Below, piece after piece: positions 6,370 to 6,842 of a DNA stretch of 6,842 nt. The notes beneath the pieces were generated by a model that did no database searches, was not told the origin of the DNA, and saw only the letters and a list, made by a program, of their open reading frames with translations. Position 1 is the stretch's first letter; every line of letters starts with the position of its first letter. The stretch is from Candidatus Thorarchaeota archaeon (lineage in GTDB: Archaea; Asgardarchaeota; Thorarchaeia; Thorarchaeales; Thorarchaeaceae): the NCBI GenBank assembly GCA_016840825.1, contig JAEORN010000066.1, forward strand, positions 1 through 6,842, given 5' to 3'. The translations under genes were made by a program, and so were the position numbers.

Positions 6370-6431
6370 TTCGAGACCGTCTCCGTAGCCACTTGGATAC
6401 CTCGGCTTCAAAGATACATGATGGTCAGTCA

Positions 6432-6441
6432 AGATATAATG
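6432..6441 (-). promoter_or_regulatory. Probable TATA box of the tRNA-Ser gene
   Basis: The minus strand reads CATTATATCT ending about 26 bases before the mature tRNA 5' end. This is the usual spacing for an archaeal tRNA promoter. It lies between the stop codon of the propeller gene and the tRNA, so the tRNA need not depend on read-through. Confidence 0.5.
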
Positions 6442-6842
6442 TTAATGCTGAGTAACTACTATTTTTCGTCTATTTCTGACAATCGGTATGATAGCAATAG
6501 AAATGCCAGATAGAATAAGAAAGATAGGAATCGCCCATAAAAGATCGATATTTGGAGTCCGCACCAGAAATCCTTGTGGTATCTCACCTGTAAAATCGAT
6601 TAATACAAACTCTCTATCTTGACCAGCAAGATAAGCATAAGTTCCATCATAGTATACATCATGTGGCGCAGCAATCTCATATTCTGCGATTTCAACCGGA
6701 TTTTCTGGGTGAGTTACATTGAGAAGTTCTGCTCCATCCTGAAGGTCCGCCAAAACTAACAAATCACCACTAACGGATAGTCCGTAGACTTCACCTCCAT
6801 CGTTGAATGAGCCTAACAACGTTGGTTGTTCTGGAGTAGAGA
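6442..6842 (-). CDS. LVIVD-type beta-propeller surface protein with C-terminal membrane anchor, N-terminus outside the window
   Basis: Only the last 133 codons are visible; the frame is open to the right edge. The segment contains about one and a half short beta-propeller repeats of the LVIVD kind. GEVYGLSVSGDLLVLADLQDGAELLNVTHPENPVEIAEYE is followed by APHDVYYDGTYAYLAGQDREFVLIDF. This matches the family pattern of a V-x-V-x-G-x-x-A-Y-x-A-D strand, then L-x-I-x-D/N-V-x-x-P-x-x-P. A single hydrophobic helix follows (LLWAIPIFLILSGISIAIIPIV), then the basic tail RNRRK. This predicts a propeller outside the cell with a short cytoplasmic C-terminus. Such proteins are presumed to bind ligands or partners at the surface; no enzymatic motif is visible. 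It stops 35 bp before the tRNA-Ser gene on the same strand. The fold is likely; the function is unknown. Confidence 0.8.
   Translation of the reverse strand, partial: STPEQPTLLGSFNDGGEVYGLSVSGDLLVLADLQDGAELLNVTHPENPVEIAEYEIAAPHDVYYDGTYAYLAGQDREFVLIDFTGEIPQGFLVRTPNIDLLWAIPIFLILSGISIAIIPIVRNRRKIVVTQH

Larger units (their letters stand above)
6272..6406 (-). tRNA. tRNA-Ser(CGA) with two introns
   Basis: The gene reads UCG serine codons. It was folded by eye on the minus strand. Acceptor GCCGAGG (6406-6400) pairs perfectly with CCTCGGC, followed by discriminator G and an encoded CCA (6274-6272). A 3-bp D stem TCC/GGA and an anticodon stem ACGGT/ACCGT are present. The loop CTCGAAA has anticodon CGA at 6373-6371. 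A class II long variable arm (GCC/GGC stem) supports serine. The T stem GTGAG/CTCAT holds loop TTCGAAT. A standard fold is only possible if 6352-6369 and 6295-6326 are removed. Exons are 6370-6406, 6327-6351 and 6272-6294, giving 82 nt plus CCA. It lies 35 bp after the propeller gene stop and converges on the HTH regulator. Simple tRNA scanners that allow only one canonical intron may miss it. Confidence 0.92.

Noticed and set aside
6271..6513. Plus-strand 80-codon open frame downstream of the HTH regulator
   Set aside because: It is antisense to the tRNA-Ser gene and to the end of the propeller gene. Its sequence is explained by the tRNA stems.

Overview
The window comes from an archaeal chromosome. 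Four features support this. There is a small subunit of the archaeal D-family DNA polymerase (DP1). There is an AbrB/PhoU fusion regulator and a Bat-type HTH regulator. There is also a tRNA-Ser gene interrupted by two bulge-helix-bulge introns and carrying an encoded CCA. D-family polymerase argues against classical Crenarchaeota. The moderate A+T content, the C-terminally anchored LVIVD-type propeller protein and the multi-intron tRNA would suit an Asgard lineage (Thorarchaeia-like) or a related mesophilic archaeon. That placement is an inference and is not proven here.

Layout: (1) Positions 1-1394, minus strand: DP1, starting with TTG and running off the left edge. (2) A 138-bp divergent spacer. 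(3) Positions 1533-3923, plus strand: a tight two-gene unit, an AbrB-PhoU phosphate-type regulator followed 12 bp later by a GlmM/phosphohexomutase. The second gene appears to start with CTG directly behind an in-frame TAG and a strong Shine-Dalgarno sequence. (4) Positions 3925-5494, minus strand: an alpha/beta hydrolase with a helical N-terminal cap domain, then a perfect 9-bp hairpin, then a possible 63-aa small protein. (5) Positions 5495-5597: a divergent promoter region with a perfect 9-bp inverted repeat enclosing or overlapping the probable TATA boxes of both flanking genes. (6) Positions 5598-6248, plus strand: a 216-aa Bat-type HTH_10 regulator, apparently leaderless. (7) Positions 6272-6406, minus strand: tRNA-Ser(CGA), with an 18-nt intron after the anticodon (37/38) and a 32-nt intron in the T arm (53/54). 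(8) Positions 6442-6842, minus strand: the C-terminal part of a surface LVIVD-like beta-propeller protein with one transmembrane anchor, truncated by the right edge.

Functionally this is a mixed neighbourhood. It combines replication (DP1), phosphate-linked regulation with aminosugar or hexose phosphate metabolism (PhoU-like/GlmM), and a probable regulator-hydrolase pair sharing an operator. The rest is translation (tRNA) and cell surface (propeller). No mobile element, CRISPR array or rRNA is visible. The most informative observations are the doubly interrupted tRNA, the symmetrical element between the regulator and the hydrolase, and the non-canonical start of glmM.
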